The notes under the pieces were generated by a model. The model ran no database searches. It worked only from the letters and a program-made list of their open reading frames with translations, and was not told the origin of the DNA. A stretch of DNA of 47,852 bases from an uncultured Erysipelotrichaceae bacterium (lineage in GTDB: Bacteria > Bacillota_I > Bacilli_A > Erysipelotrichales > Erysipelotrichaceae). The stretch spans positions 1-47,852 of the forward strand of contig CAMCRE010000012.1 of the NCBI GenBank assembly GCA_945877255.1. The letters run 5' to 3'. A program made the translations under genes and the position numbers. Of the stretch, positions 24,702 through 33,126 are shown one piece after another; within the stretch, counting starts at the first letter, position 1; each line of letters starts with the position of its first letter.

Positions 24702-25463
24702 CTATCGTTTAATTTTAATGACGATTTGGTATTCATCCTCTAATTCCTTAACATCTTTACTAACTTTTACTCCTACTGATTTAATCATATCTAATGCTGA
24801 TGAAATCGATTTATTCATCGTATTAATAGCAATACGCATATCACCAGAGTAACCTTTAAACACTTTTTTCTCTTCAACCTGTTTAACTTTTTTAATTAAT
24901 TTTTTTTCTAATTGTTCCACTGTCCAACTTTCATTCACAACTTTTTTTGCTAATCGACGTTGTGCACGAACATCACAATCTAAAAGCAAGCGCGCATGTC
25001 TTTCACCTAATTCTTTAGATTGAATTAATTTCTGAACTTTTTTATCTAACTTTAATAATCGTATTTTATTCGCAATCCCAGACTGAGAAACACCTAACTT
25101 AATCGCTAATTCACTTTGTGTCGTATTAGTTAAATTTAAAATTTCTTGATATGATCTCGCTATTTCTATTGCACTTAAATCTTCTCTTTGAAGATTTTCA
25201 ATTAAAGCTAATTTCGCAGATTCAGTATCATCTTTCTCAACAATTAAGACCGGAACTGTTGTTTTACCTAGTAAGCATAACGCCCTAAAACGTCTTTCTC
25301 CTGCAATAATTTCATATTTTCTGCCTTTTTCACGAACAGTAATCGGTTGTAATAATCCATTCTCACGAATACTATTAGCTAACGCCATTAACTTATCATC
25401 ATCAAAATGTGTTCTTGGTTGATATTTATTCGCAATGATTTTATTTATTGATACTTCTCTCAT
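24702..25463 (-). CDS. noc: Nucleoid occlusion protein Noc, lacking the N-terminal membrane-targeting helix
   Basis: Noc is a ParB paralogue that binds NBS sites and stops Z-ring assembly over the nucleoid. Here the 253-residue protein has the CTP-binding motifs (NKYQPRTHF, EIIAGERRFRAL, LIENLQREDLS), an HTH (SELAIKLGVSQSGIANKIRLL) and ELGERHARLLL, characteristic of Noc rather than Spo0J. It begins directly at the CTPase domain (MREVSINKII). The amphipathic helix and linker of B. subtilis and S. aureus Noc (about 25-30 residues) are absent. The upstream frame, read inside rsmG, has no usable start before a stop codon, and GGGAG is correctly placed for 25463. Confidence 0.88.
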   Translation of the reverse strand: MREVSINKIIANKYQPRTHFDDDKLMALANSIRENGLLQPITVREKGRKYEIIAGERRFRALCLLGKTTVPVLIVEKDDTESAKLALIENLQREDLSAIEIARSYQEILNLTNTTQSELAIKLGVSQSGIANKIRLLKLDKKVQKLIQSKELGERHARLLLDCDVRAQRRLAKKVVNESWTVEQLEKKLIKKVKQVEEKKVFKGYSGDMRIAINTMNKSISSALDMIKSVGVKVSKDVKELEDEYQIVIKIKR

Positions 25464-26164
25464 TTCTTTCTCCCTACTAGTGGTTCTTTTTTTATTTTTC
25501 CATAATTTCTTGGATATTTAAGTGGTGTATTTTTTACTTTTTTAAATTGAAAATTATTGCGCGTTGCATCCCCTAATAAATATTCACTTTTACGAACCAA
25601 CTCTACACCTAACTCTTTTAAAGCAAAACTAGCTTCAGCTAATTCTTCGTCCCCTTTTTGCCCTTTTAACGCAATGAAAAAACCATCTTTTTTTAATAAC
25701 GGAATACAAATTTCCGATAAAACTGTTAAATTTGCAACTGCTCTAGCACAAACAACATCAAAAAATTCACGTTTTTCTAAAACAAATTCTTCACTACGTT
25801 TGTTTTCTAACGTTACAGTAATATTTAATTCGTCAATTAAATGTGTTAAAAATTGAATTCTTTTTTTTAATGGCTCAACAATTGTAATATTTAATTCTGG
25901 ATATACAATTTTTAATGGAATACTCGGGAATCCTGCACCTGCACCAACATCGCACACGTTACCAAAAAAATCGTGCTCAAAACTTGGTAATACACTATCT
26001 AAAAAATGTTTTTCATAAATTTCATCAATATCTTCAATAGCCGTTAAATTCATTTTCTGATTCCATTCAACAAGTAATTTTGCGTACATATCGAATTGCT
26101 GTATTTGTTGCTGAGACAATTCAACGCCATGTTTTTTTAATATTTCGATAAATTTCTGTTTCAT
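25460..26164 (-). CDS. rsmG: 16S rRNA (guanine-527-N7) methyltransferase
   Basis: This 234-residue SAM-dependent methyltransferase modifies G527 of 16S rRNA; its loss gives low-level streptomycin resistance in other bacteria. The SAM-binding loop VCDVGAGAGFPSIPLKI and LERA-like catalytic-region motif CARAVANLTVLSE are visible, with the C-terminal GRKK tail. The start is one base after the preceding stop, SD GAGG. Order rsmG-noc-parA-parB is the classic origin-proximal block of Bacillales, suggesting the chromosome origin lies nearby. Confidence 0.96.
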   Translation of the reverse strand: MKQKFIEILKKHGVELSQQQIQQFDMYAKLLVEWNQKMNLTAIEDIDEIYEKHFLDSVLPSFEHDFFGNVCDVGAGAGFPSIPLKIVYPELNITIVEPLKKRIQFLTHLIDELNITVTLENKRSEEFVLEKREFFDVVCARAVANLTVLSEICIPLLKKDGFFIALKGQKGDEELAEASFALKELGVELVRKSEYLLGDATRNNFQFKKVKNTPLKYPRNYGKIKKEPLVGRKK

Positions 26165-26165
26165 G

Positions 26166-27338
26166 TTACCTCACTAAATCCCACAATATTGCAAATTGTG
26201 TTCCAAAATTATCATCCTGCATCACTGTTAAATCGTTTTTAGCAAATCCAAACATTAAAAACAATGTATTCACACCATACTTATTATTTTTAGCGAAACT
26301 ATTCGTCATACTCATTTTAGAAAATACTCCAGCTTGGGTAGCATATCCACCACTTTCTCTTATGTAATTATTACTGTCAAAAAAACGTTTCGTTAGTTCA
26401 CTTTTAATTAGCCACGAGCGTATTACACCATACTCATTAACGTTTCTTTGATTTGATTTTTTGTAGTTCGTCTTTTTTACTAACTGATACATTAAACTAT
26501 TAACAATATTTTTAGAAGAAAAATGAGAATTTTCTATTGCTATTCCACTTCCGTTATTAACTTCATCCATTGCTAACACAAAATAATATTTAGCCTGATT
26601 ACGATATAATTGCGATAAGCTCCCATTTTCACCATATACTTTATCAATGTTGTTTAATACTTTAGAACGATATCCTAATGTATTTAATTGACGAGAAATT
26701 GCTTCCGCCTGCAACAAACTCACATTTTTTCCAACACCTGTATTTGTGAGATCTTGATGTCCATAATCAATCTCTAAAAATATATCGGTTTTTTCTTTTG
26801 GAGAAGAAACTTCTTCAACTTTTAAATGCATCACGCCGAATTTATTTTTAATAAACGATACAGCTTTATGTTTATCGTTTTTTGTAATAGTGTTAAAAAC
26901 AGGAATATCTAATTTTGTTGTTAAAGCCTTCTTAACTAAAGTTTCGTTGATGTACATTTTATACATGCCTGGTTCAATTTTAGATAAATCTAGATGTCTA
27001 TCAATAAACTGTTCTAATGTAAAAATATATTCTTCATCATTGCATAGATTAACTAAAATAATTGATTTTGCAGTCGTTGCATCAGATACACCTAATTCAT
27101 AAGTTTTATTTTTTATATTCAATACATCACCATAAAAAAAGTAATCTGAAAATTCAAATACTTCTGTTGGTTCAGCATTAAATTTTAAATCATACTTTTC
27201 TTGCGATAAACTACATATAACGATTGGAGAAGCTTTTTTTCGAAACAAAAATAAACTTCCCCCAACTATAACAATAATAATGATAAATATTAATAAAAAA
27301 TGATTTTTTTTACGTTGTACTGCACGAACGTATTGCAT
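26166..27338 (-). CDS. Membrane-anchored protein with a degenerate amidase_3-like domain
   Basis: This 390-residue protein has a basic N-terminus and one transmembrane helix (about 13-31), so most of it is outside the cell. About residues 185-390 follow the pattern of zinc N-acetylmuramoyl-L-alanine amidases: IFLEIDYGHQD in place of the DPGHGG loop, and LLQAEAISRQLNTLGY with a possible Glu ligand. The strand that should carry the second zinc His reads YYFVLAMDEVNNG, with no His. I therefore call it amidase-like and probably altered or inactive; a cell-wall binding or regulatory role is possible. It lies one base from each neighbour (asnS, rsmG). Confidence in the fold is modest. Confidence 0.5.
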   Translation of the reverse strand: MQYVRAVQRKKNHFLLIFIIIIVIVGGSLFLFRKKASPIVICSLSQEKYDLKFNAEPTEVFEFSDYFFYGDVLNIKNKTYELGVSDATTAKSIILVNLCNDEEYIFTLEQFIDRHLDLSKIEPGMYKMYINETLVKKALTTKLDIPVFNTITKNDKHKAVSFIKNKFGVMHLKVEEVSSPKEKTDIFLEIDYGHQDLTNTGVGKNVSLLQAEAISRQLNTLGYRSKVLNNIDKVYGENGSLSQLYRNQAKYYFVLAMDEVNNGSGIAIENSHFSSKNIVNSLMYQLVKKTNYKKSNQRNVNEYGVIRSWLIKSELTKRFFDSNNYIRESGGYATQAGVFSKMSMTNSFAKNNKYGVNTLFLMFGFAKNDLTVMQDDNFGTQFAILWDLVR

Positions 27339-27339
27339 A

Positions 27340-28719
27340 TTAGAACATTAAATTACGTGGTGTTCTCGCAAATGCCTGAACATCACGAATATTTGAAATA
27401 CCTGTTAAATACATCAAGAAACGCTCAAACCCTAATCCAAATCCTGCGTGTTTCACACCACCGTATTTTCTAAGATCGACGTACCATTGCAATGTTTCAA
27501 TTTCCATTCCTAATTCTTCCATACGTTTCACCAACAAGTCATAACGCTCTTCGCGTTGACTTCCCCCAACAAGTTCTCCAACGGAAGGAACTAACAGATC
27601 ACAAGCTGCAACAGTTTTAGCATCGTCATTTAAACGCATATAAAACGCTTTAATGTCTTTTGGATAATCTGTTAAGAAAACAGGTCCATTTACCACTTTC
27701 TCACAAATATATCTTTCGTGTTCTGACTGTAAGTCCATACCCCATGATACAGGATATTCAAATTTTTCTTCACTCGCTTGTAATAATTCAATCGCTTTAG
27801 TATATGTCATTCGCTCGAATTTAGAAGTTCGCACTTTTTCAATTCTTTCTAATAATGTATTATCAATCACATCATTAAAAAACTTCATTTCTTCACTAGC
27901 ATTTTCTAATACGTATTCAATACAGTATTTAACCATATCTTCGATTAAATTCATATCATCTTCTAAATCAGCAAATGCAATTTCTGGTTCAATCATCCAA
28001 AACTCTGAAGCATGTCTAGTCGTATTTGAGTTTTCAGCTCTAAACGTAGGACCAAACGTATAAATGTCACGATAAGTCAATGCGAATGCTTCACCGTGTA
28101 ATTGTCCTGTTACTGTTAAAAACGCATCTTTGCCAAAGAAATCACTGTCAGGATTATATTTTTCTTGTGTCGTTACCCTAAACATTTGTCCTGCACCTTC
28201 ACCATCATTTCCAGTAATAATTGGTGTATGTACATACACAAATCCTTGATTTTGGAAAAATTCATGAATTGCCATTGATAAAACAGAACGCACTCTAAAC
28301 AACGCATAGAACGTATTTGCTTTTGGTCTTAAGTGTGCTATTTCTCTTAAGTATTCAAATGAGTGTCTTTTTTTCTGTAATGGATAATCACTCGCACAAT
28401 CGCCTTCTAATTCAAATTTAGTTGCAACAATCTCAAACGGTTGTTTACCGTTTTCTGTACGCACAAATTCACCATAAACTGTTATCGCACTTCCTGTTGA
28501 AAATTTACTAGCGATATCAAAATCACTTATCTCTTCCTTATACACAATTTGGGCGTTTTTAAAATATGTGCCGTCATTTAATTCAATAAACCCAATTTTA
28601 CCATTATTACGATTTGTTCTGATCCACCCTTGTAATTGAACAGCTTTTAAACTATCTAATTCTATTTCATTTCTTGCTTTTATAATTTCGTATAATTCTC
28701 TTACTGTAATAAACTCCAT
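27340..28719 (-). CDS. asnS: Asparaginyl-tRNA synthetase
   Basis: This 459-residue class IIb enzyme charges tRNA-Asn. The N-terminal OB anticodon-binding domain (about 23-105) is followed by the class II core, with motif 2 [19 protein letters not shown] and motif 3 [14 protein letters not shown]; the [11 protein letters not shown] context distinguishes AsnRS from AspRS. Length is normal. I see no T-box leader ahead of it; it is 11 bp from rex and reads as part of the rex-led operon. Confidence 0.97.
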   Translation of the reverse strand: MEFITVRELYEIIKARNEIELDSLKAVQLQGWIRTNRNNGKIGFIELNDGTYFKNAQIVYKEEISDFDIASKFSTGSAITVYGEFVRTENGKQPFEIVATKFELEGDCASDYPLQKKRHSFEYLREIAHLRPKANTFYALFRVRSVLSMAIHEFFQNQGFVYVHTPIITGNDGEGAGQMFRVTTQEKYNPDSDFFGKDAFLTVTGQLHGEAFALTYRDIYTFGPTFRAENSNTTRHASEFWMIEPEIAFADLEDDMNLIEDMVKYCIEYVLENASEEMKFFNDVIDNTLLERIEKVRTSKFERMTYTKAIELLQASEEKFEYPVSWGMDLQSEHERYICEKVVNGPVFLTDYPKDIKAFYMRLNDDAKTVAACDLLVPSVGELVGGSQREERYDLLVKRMEELGMEIETLQWYVDLRKYGGVKHAGFGLGFERFLMYLTGISNIRDVQAFARTPRNLMF

Positions 28720-28730
28720 ACTTTCTCCTC

Positions 28731-29351
28731 TTATCTATTAGCGTTAGTTTGAAAAACAATTTCTTGTATCGTTGCCACAACATCAACAGCTTTCACATTA
28801 ATGTTGGATGGCACTTCAATGTGTTCATGTGTGAAATCCACAATCCCTGTTATGCCACACGCGATTAATCTATCAACGGTGTTTTGAACATCGGTAGAAA
28901 CTGTTAATATCGCAATGCGACATTCTGATGGTATCTTTGTTTCTAGATCATCAATGTGGTATACCGGAACAGTGTTTTGCTCAGACACTTTATTAATATC
29001 GGCATCGAATGCACACACAATTTCACCAACTACATTATCCCATTTATTATAATTTAATAATGCTTTCCCTAAATTTCCAACACCGACTAAAATAATTTTT
29101 TCGTCATATGTAATACCTAATTCTTCGTTGAATATGTTTATTAAACCGTCTACATCATAACCATATCCTTGTTTACCCAAATTTCCTAAAAATGTGAAAT
29201 CACGTCTTATTGATGTTGATTTAATTCCTAGAATTTGACCTAAATGCTCTGATCTCACTCTAGTTACACCGTTTGTTTTTAGCTTACGTAATGCTTTCAA
29301 ATATAGCGGATATCGCTCTAATGTCGCTTTTGGCACATTATTTCTACTCAA
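28731..29351 (-). CDS. rex: Redox-sensing transcriptional repressor Rex
   Basis: Rex represses anaerobic and fermentation genes and is released by NADH. This form has an N-terminal winged helix ([21 protein letters not shown]), then a Rossmann domain ([13 protein letters not shown]). I place the start at TTG 29351 (206 residues, beginning (f)[21 protein letters not shown]), with AGGTGGAG five to eight bases upstream. The longer frame starts at ATG 29393, which lies upstream of the -10 element and so would not be in the mRNA. It heads the ten-gene leftward run. Confidence 0.92.
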   Translation of the reverse strand: MSRNNVPKATLERYPLYLKALRKLKTNGVTRVRSEHLGQILGIKSTSIRRDFTFLGNLGKQGYGYDVDGLINIFNEELGITYDEKIILVGVGNLGKALLNYNKWDNVVGEIVCAFDADINKVSEQNTVPVYHIDDLETKIPSECRIAILTVSTDVQNTVDRLIACGITGIVDFTHEHIEVPSNINVKAVDVVATIQEIVFQTNANR

Positions 29352-29376
29352 GTTCTCCACCTGCCTTTTCGCATTA

Positions 29377-29417
29377 ATTATATCATAATTCAATTATTTT
29401 GTGAAATCTTAACACAA
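29377..29417 (-). promoter_or_regulatory. rex promoter overlapped by a Rex-like operator
   Basis: On the minus strand -35 TTCACA (29400-29405) and -10 TATAAT (29377-29382) are 17 bp apart. The -35 lies in TTGTG-N9-CACAA (29399-29417), near the Rex consensus TTGTGAAWWWWTTCACAA but with one extra base between half-sites. It suggests autoregulation, with reduced affinity from the spacing. Confidence 0.6.
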
Positions 29418-29440
29418 AGTTTTTTTTATGAAAATGCTAT

Positions 29441-29454
29441 ATTTCCTGGGAAAT
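29441..29454. promoter_or_regulatory. Noc-box-like palindrome 2
   Basis: ATTTCCTGGGAAAT differs from the B. subtilis Noc site by one base and lies just upstream of the rex promoter, in the operon that encodes Noc. Confidence 0.6.
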
Positions 29455-29492
29455 AAAAATATTAATCAAACTAATTTTTCTAATATATAAAA

Positions 29493-29521
29493 ACTACCCG
29501 TAGCTAAATACTGCGAGTAGT
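29493..29521 (-). terminator. Terminator below the MoaF-like pseudogene
   Basis: ACTACCCGTAG (29493-29503) pairs with CTGCGAGTAGT (29511-29521), an 11-bp stem with one mismatch and one wobble. T-runs flank both sides, so it may work in either direction. Confidence 0.65.
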
Positions 29522-29527
29522 AATTTT

Positions 29528-29870
29528 TTATTCAACAATCTCAAACGTTCCTTGCTGTAAGATGCTTCCTCGGTTTCCTCTTGCACTATCGTCGTTCCAC
29601 GTTAAAAACACATACACTTTTTTTGATTTAAAATCAACGATTTGTGATGCTGTCATGCCATCTTTTTTCAATCCAATTTATGTTGTAGATTTCATCAGAA
29701 ATTTTGTAAGCGAAAAACGGCTCAACTCCTTCACTCGCTTCTCCTTCCGCCAATTCACCTAGTGCTTCCCATTTTAATTCTGTTTCTGACAAGTATGTCA
29801 TTTTATAATGTGCCCCTGTCTCATATTTAATTTCTAATTTTTTCCGTTCATTTTCCCAAACATATTACAT
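29528..29870 (-). pseudogene. Frameshifted MoaF-like (lipocalin-fold) gene remnant
   Basis: Reading leftward, one frame gives YVWENERKKLEIKYETG...YKMTYLSETELKWEALGELAEG to EIYNINWIEK, then breaks at a run of six A. Removing one A joins it to KDGMTASQIVDFKSKKVYVF and LTWNDDSARGNRGSILQQG, ending TFEIVE-stop at 29528. The whole resembles small MoaF/calycin-type domains from memory. A second lesion lies at the 5' end: the ATG at 29868-29870 behind AAGGAGA is followed at once by TAA, and a nearby ATG (29861-29863) is out of frame. Both lesions point to a decayed gene. Positions 29400-30007 hold otherwise only the terminators and the Noc-like box. Confidence 0.7.
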
Positions 29871-29974
29871 TCTCCTTTTTCGAATATTATATATGTTAAT
29901 AATTTTAATTTCAAAAAATAAGCACTTCACAATTGTAAAAGAAATTTAAAAATACTAATAAATATAAAATAAAA

Positions 29975-29999
29975 CGACACAATCATCATGATTATGTCG
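29975..29999 (-). terminator. nagZ terminator
   Basis: CGACACAATCAT pairs with ATGATTATGTCG with one mismatch and a one-base turn, followed on the minus strand by TTTTATTTTAT. Confidence 0.75.
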
Positions 30000-30007
30000 C
30001 TATTATA

Positions 30008-32416
30008 TTATTCTTTGTTTTTAGTAAGTATAACTAAACCTACCAATGATACTGCCATCGCTAATGCAAATGGTAATACTAATACATCGGAAGTTCTCAC
30101 ATTTTCCTTAACTGTAGTTGCTACTACCGGCGTTTTATAACTTACACCATATAGTGAGAAGTGTTTAGCAGTGAATGTTACAGAATCTTTAGTACTTGTA
30201 AATTCAACTGATTGAACTTCACCTTTTTCAGTAACGTGGAATACAGACGCTATTTCTTTATTTGCATCTTTTTTCAATGTAACTTTATATTCACCTGCAC
30301 CAATATCAACAGGACTTCCATTTTCGTTAGTAAATGTAATATCATACAACTCAACATCTTTTCCTTCTAAAGCTTTAAACTTAGAAGCATCTACTTTCTT
30401 AGCTTCAACATTTATAACATTATCATTAATGATGTTTTCAACTTTCACAACATCATTCGTTGCTGTTTGTGGTTTTGGTTGGTAATTTAAACCGTGATCA
30501 CGTGCTATCGCAATTTCATTTGTGTATTTTACTACCCATTTACCATCAACTAACTCTTTAGCAATCACTGGTAAATTAACTGGCAATTTACCTTCAGATT
30601 TTCTTCCTAAAATTACTTCAACACCAGCTGGAATATTTGGTCCAAATGTCGCTTCAGGTTGTAACGCTTCTGTCGGATCCATTCCTTTTGCTCCATATGC
30701 CACAACAACAGCTTTAGCTTCAGGATAATTTGTAGCATCATATGGATGTGAAATACTTAATACCGCTACAGGTTTGTTTTGTGTATTTCCTAACTTAACA
30801 ACTTCTGTTGGAATGCTTGTCAACCAGAAATCAGGCGCCAATCTTGCGACACGATTAATTTCAGAAATTACAATCACATGTGTTGCAGCATCAATTTTAG
30901 GTTTAATTTCTTGCTCAAAGTTTGTAGTTGCAGCATATCTAAATGATTCAAATTGTACAGTATTAGGGATTTTACCTTCAGCAATTAAACGACGCATTGA
31001 TAATTCCATTCCTGGTTTTTCATTGTTGTACGCAGCTAATAATAACACTTTAGAATCACCATTTAATTTAAATGGTAAAGTATTATTCTCGTTTTTAACT
31101 ATTGTAACTGCTGCTGCAGCTATATCACGCTCTAAATCTCTATTTTGTTTTGAACCAACTTGTTGTAAAGCGTTCGCTAATTTTTGTTCTAATGTGCGTG
31201 TATCATTAGTGTAATTTAAAATACCACGTTTTTCCTTCAATTTTAGTACACGTTTAACAGCAGTATTCAACATCTCTTCTGTTATCGTACCATCAGTTAA
31301 CGCTGTTTTAATATTCGCAATAATGGCATCTAATTTAGCTAAATCAGATTCACTTCTTAAAATCGTTGGCATTAACACAATATCTACACCAGCTTGAATA
31401 GCCTTAACTGTCGATTCCCCCTCACCAAAGTGATCAGAAATAGCTTGCATATTCATTGCATCAGTAATAATAATACCATCATATTTCATTTCTTTTCTTA
31501 CTAAATCTGTTAAAATTGGTTTAGATAAAGTTGCAGGTAAAAATATCTCGCTACCATCTTTTTTAGAAATAACTTTAGTGCCATCTAATTTAGGATATTG
31601 AATATGAGCAGTCATAATCATATCTACACCTTCTGCCATTGCTTTTTTAAATGGTGCTAATTCTAATTTCATTAAATCTTCTTTTGTTTTGTCGACGAAC
31701 GGCAACCCAACATGTGAATCTGTTGCAGTATCACCATGCCCTGGGAAATGCTTAGCTGCTGTAATAACGTTGTATTCTTGCATTCCTTTCATCATTGCAG
31801 TTCCTAATTGACCTACTAATCGTGGATCATCACTAAACGATCTTAAACCAATTACTGGATTCTGTGGATTATTATTAACGTCTAAAACTGGTGCGAAGTT
31901 AGTATTAATACCTAATGCACTTAATTCTCTACCAATAATACGACCTGCATCAGTAGCATATTTTTCACTTCTTGTTGCACCTATTGCCATGTTACCTGGT
32001 AATGAAGTACCTGTCCCTAATCTAGTAACAATTCCTCCTTCTTGATCGATTGTTAGTAGTAATGGTAAATTACCATTACCTTCAGCATTTGTAACTGCGG
32101 CTTGTTGGAAAGCTTCGGTTAATCGCAATGTTTGCTCAGTTGTCTTAACATTTTGAGCGAATAAAATTACGCCCCCTAAATCATATTTATCAACGATGCG
32201 TTTTACTTCATCATTCATCACTGTAAAGTCTGATTCAGCTTCTTCTCCTGCTTGTTTCCATTTTCTAAAATCAGGCATCAAAATCTGACCAATTTTTTGG
32301 TCTAATGTCATGTTAGATAATATTTCATCGACTTTGTTTGATGCTTTAACTGTTGTGAATGGTGAAAACGCACCCACCAACAATGCACTTGCTAAAATTA
32401 TGTTTCTTTTTTTCAC
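30008..32416 (-). CDS. nagZ: Secreted GH3 beta-N-acetylhexosaminidase (NagZ-like) with C-terminal anchor
   Basis: This 802-residue exported enzyme should remove terminal N-acetylglucosamine from muropeptides or glycans. A signal peptide (about 1-26) precedes the GH3 barrel, with KHFPGHGDTATDSH (acid/base His235, Asp233 pair) and nucleophile Asp319 (IITDAMNMQA). A second GH3 C-terminal domain (about 430-640) follows. The tail has the same type of beta module as hysA, ending FTAKHFSLYGVSY, then a hydrophobic helix (about 778-798) and TKNKE. LPXTG is absent. It starts at GTG 32416, with the strong SD AAGGAGGGG. Monocistronic. Confidence 0.88.
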   Translation of the reverse strand: MKKRNIILASALLVGAFSPFTTVKASNKVDEILSNMTLDQKIGQILMPDFRKWKQAGEEAESDFTVMNDEVKRIVDKYDLGGVILFAQNVKTTEQTLRLTEAFQQAAVTNAEGNGNLPLLLTIDQEGGIVTRLGTGTSLPGNMAIGATRSEKYATDAGRIIGRELSALGINTNFAPVLDVNNNPQNPVIGLRSFSDDPRLVGQLGTAMMKGMQEYNVITAAKHFPGHGDTATDSHVGLPFVDKTKEDLMKLELAPFKKAMAEGVDMIMTAHIQYPKLDGTKVISKKDGSEIFLPATLSKPILTDLVRKEMKYDGIIITDAMNMQAISDHFGEGESTVKAIQAGVDIVLMPTILRSESDLAKLDAIIANIKTALTDGTITEEMLNTAVKRVLKLKEKRGILNYTNDTRTLEQKLANALQQVGSKQNRDLERDIAAAAVTIVKNENNTLPFKLNGDSKVLLLAAYNNEKPGMELSMRRLIAEGKIPNTVQFESFRYAATTNFEQEIKPKIDAATHVIVISEINRVARLAPDFWLTSIPTEVVKLGNTQNKPVAVLSISHPYDATNYPEAKAVVVAYGAKGMDPTEALQPEATFGPNIPAGVEVILGRKSEGKLPVNLPVIAKELVDGKWVVKYTNEIAIARDHGLNYQPKPQTATNDVVKVENIINDNVINVEAKKVDASKFKALEGKDVELYDITFTNENGSPVDIGAGEYKVTLKKDANKEIASVFHVTEKGEVQSVEFTSTKDSVTFTAKHFSLYGVSYKTPVVATTVKENVRTSDVLVLPFALAMAVSLVGLVILTKNKE

Positions 32417-32437
32417 GTTTTGCCCCTCCTTGTCTGA

Positions 32438-32466
32438 ATTATATCATTTTATTTTTTATTTGTAAA
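32438..32466 (-). promoter_or_regulatory. nagZ promoter
   Basis: On the minus strand TTTACA (32461-32466) and TATAAT (32438-32443) lie 17 bp apart, followed directly by the SD. This short UTR leaves little room for other control. Confidence 0.75.
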
Positions 32467-32601
32467 TACTTTTTTTGAAATTTTTGATTATATTGCAATT
32501 CATACAGTCATCTTACCATAATGAAATATTGCAAAAAACAACATAAAAAATTTAGTTTTTGTTGTTTAAACATGTAATTTTTTTATCAAAAACGCCAAAA
32601 T

Positions 32602-32642
32602 TGAAAACGTTTTATTTACATCATTATTATATGTGTTATAAT
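32602..32642 (+). promoter_or_regulatory. Promoter of the secreted-protein/ABC cassette with possible cre site
   Basis: -35 TTTACA (32615-32620) and -10 TATAAT (32637-32642) are 16 bp apart. TGAAAACGTTTTAT (32602-32615), centred on the palindrome AAAACGTTTT and abutting the -35, matches the CcpA cre consensus except for the last two positions, so catabolite control is possible. Confidence 0.6.
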
Positions 32643-32699
32643 AACGATGTAAGGATGCCGATAAATTTGCAGAATAATATGAAAAATAAGGAGGACAAT

Positions 32700-33056
32700 A
32701 TGAAGTTTAAAAAATTTTTGAAGTTTGTTTTTGTGTTTAGTTTATTTGGTAGTATGATTTCTGATATTAAAGCTCAAAATATTGGAATAATTGAAGATTT
32801 TAGAATTAGTTTTTGGCATCCTGGTTATACAACTTATGTGTATAAAATCACAACGAATAGACCTCATGTATTAAATTTAAGAAATACTGGTGGTGCAAGA
32901 ATTAATGTGTTTTATACACTATTAAATTCCAATGATGAAGCTAAAAGTACCGAAGCGAAAATGGCAACTCGTGATATCGGCTACGCTTCAAATACAGGTC
33001 AAGCTGGATATAAGTATAAATTAAAAATTAGACGAGAATACTTTTCTACTATTTAA
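32700..33056 (+). CDS. Small secreted protein of a secreted-protein/ABC-transporter cassette
   Basis: The 118-residue precursor has a signal peptide (KFLKFVFVFSLFGSMISDIKAQ, cleavage probably after about residue 25 at KAQ). The mature part, about 93 residues, is beta-rich with no cysteine: aromatic FRISFWHPGYTTYVYK, basic end KYKLKIRREYF. The layout recalls small secreted proteins of the DUF2712 type or lactococcin-972-like bacteriocins that travel with ABC transporters, but I cannot confirm homology. ATG 32700 has a strong AGGAGG; the longer frame runs through the promoter. The three following genes are an ABC transporter, so export, immunity or sensing is likely. Confidence 0.7.
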   Translation: MKFKKFLKFVFVFSLFGSMISDIKAQNIGIIEDFRISFWHPGYTTYVYKITTNRPHVLNLRNTGGARINVFYTLLNSNDEAKSTEAKMATRDIGYASNTGQAGYKYKLKIRREYFSTI

Positions 33057-33126
33057 ACTCCTGATAGAAAATAATGAAGTAGTTTTTAATCTGCACCTTA
33101 CACATTACCAAGGAGAACGTTATAAT

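Noticed and set aside
29590-29610. CGTTCCACGTTAAAAA as a parS site
   Set aside because: It matches only 13 of 16 consensus positions, lacks the right half-site and lies in a decayed coding sequence; ParB sites are normally near-perfect.
29562-29762. 66-residue rightward ORF upstream of nagZ
   Set aside because: It is antisense to the MoaF-like remnant, whose frame gives recognisable protein sequence.
31738-31756. CCCTGGGAAAT as a further Noc box
   Set aside because: The left half does not match, and the sequence encodes the conserved HFPG motif of NagZ, which explains it.
32490-32534. ATATTGCAA repeated 36 bp apart between nagZ and the ABC cassette
   Set aside because: Nine bases of AT-rich sequence repeated once can easily be chance; no promoter geometry supports it.
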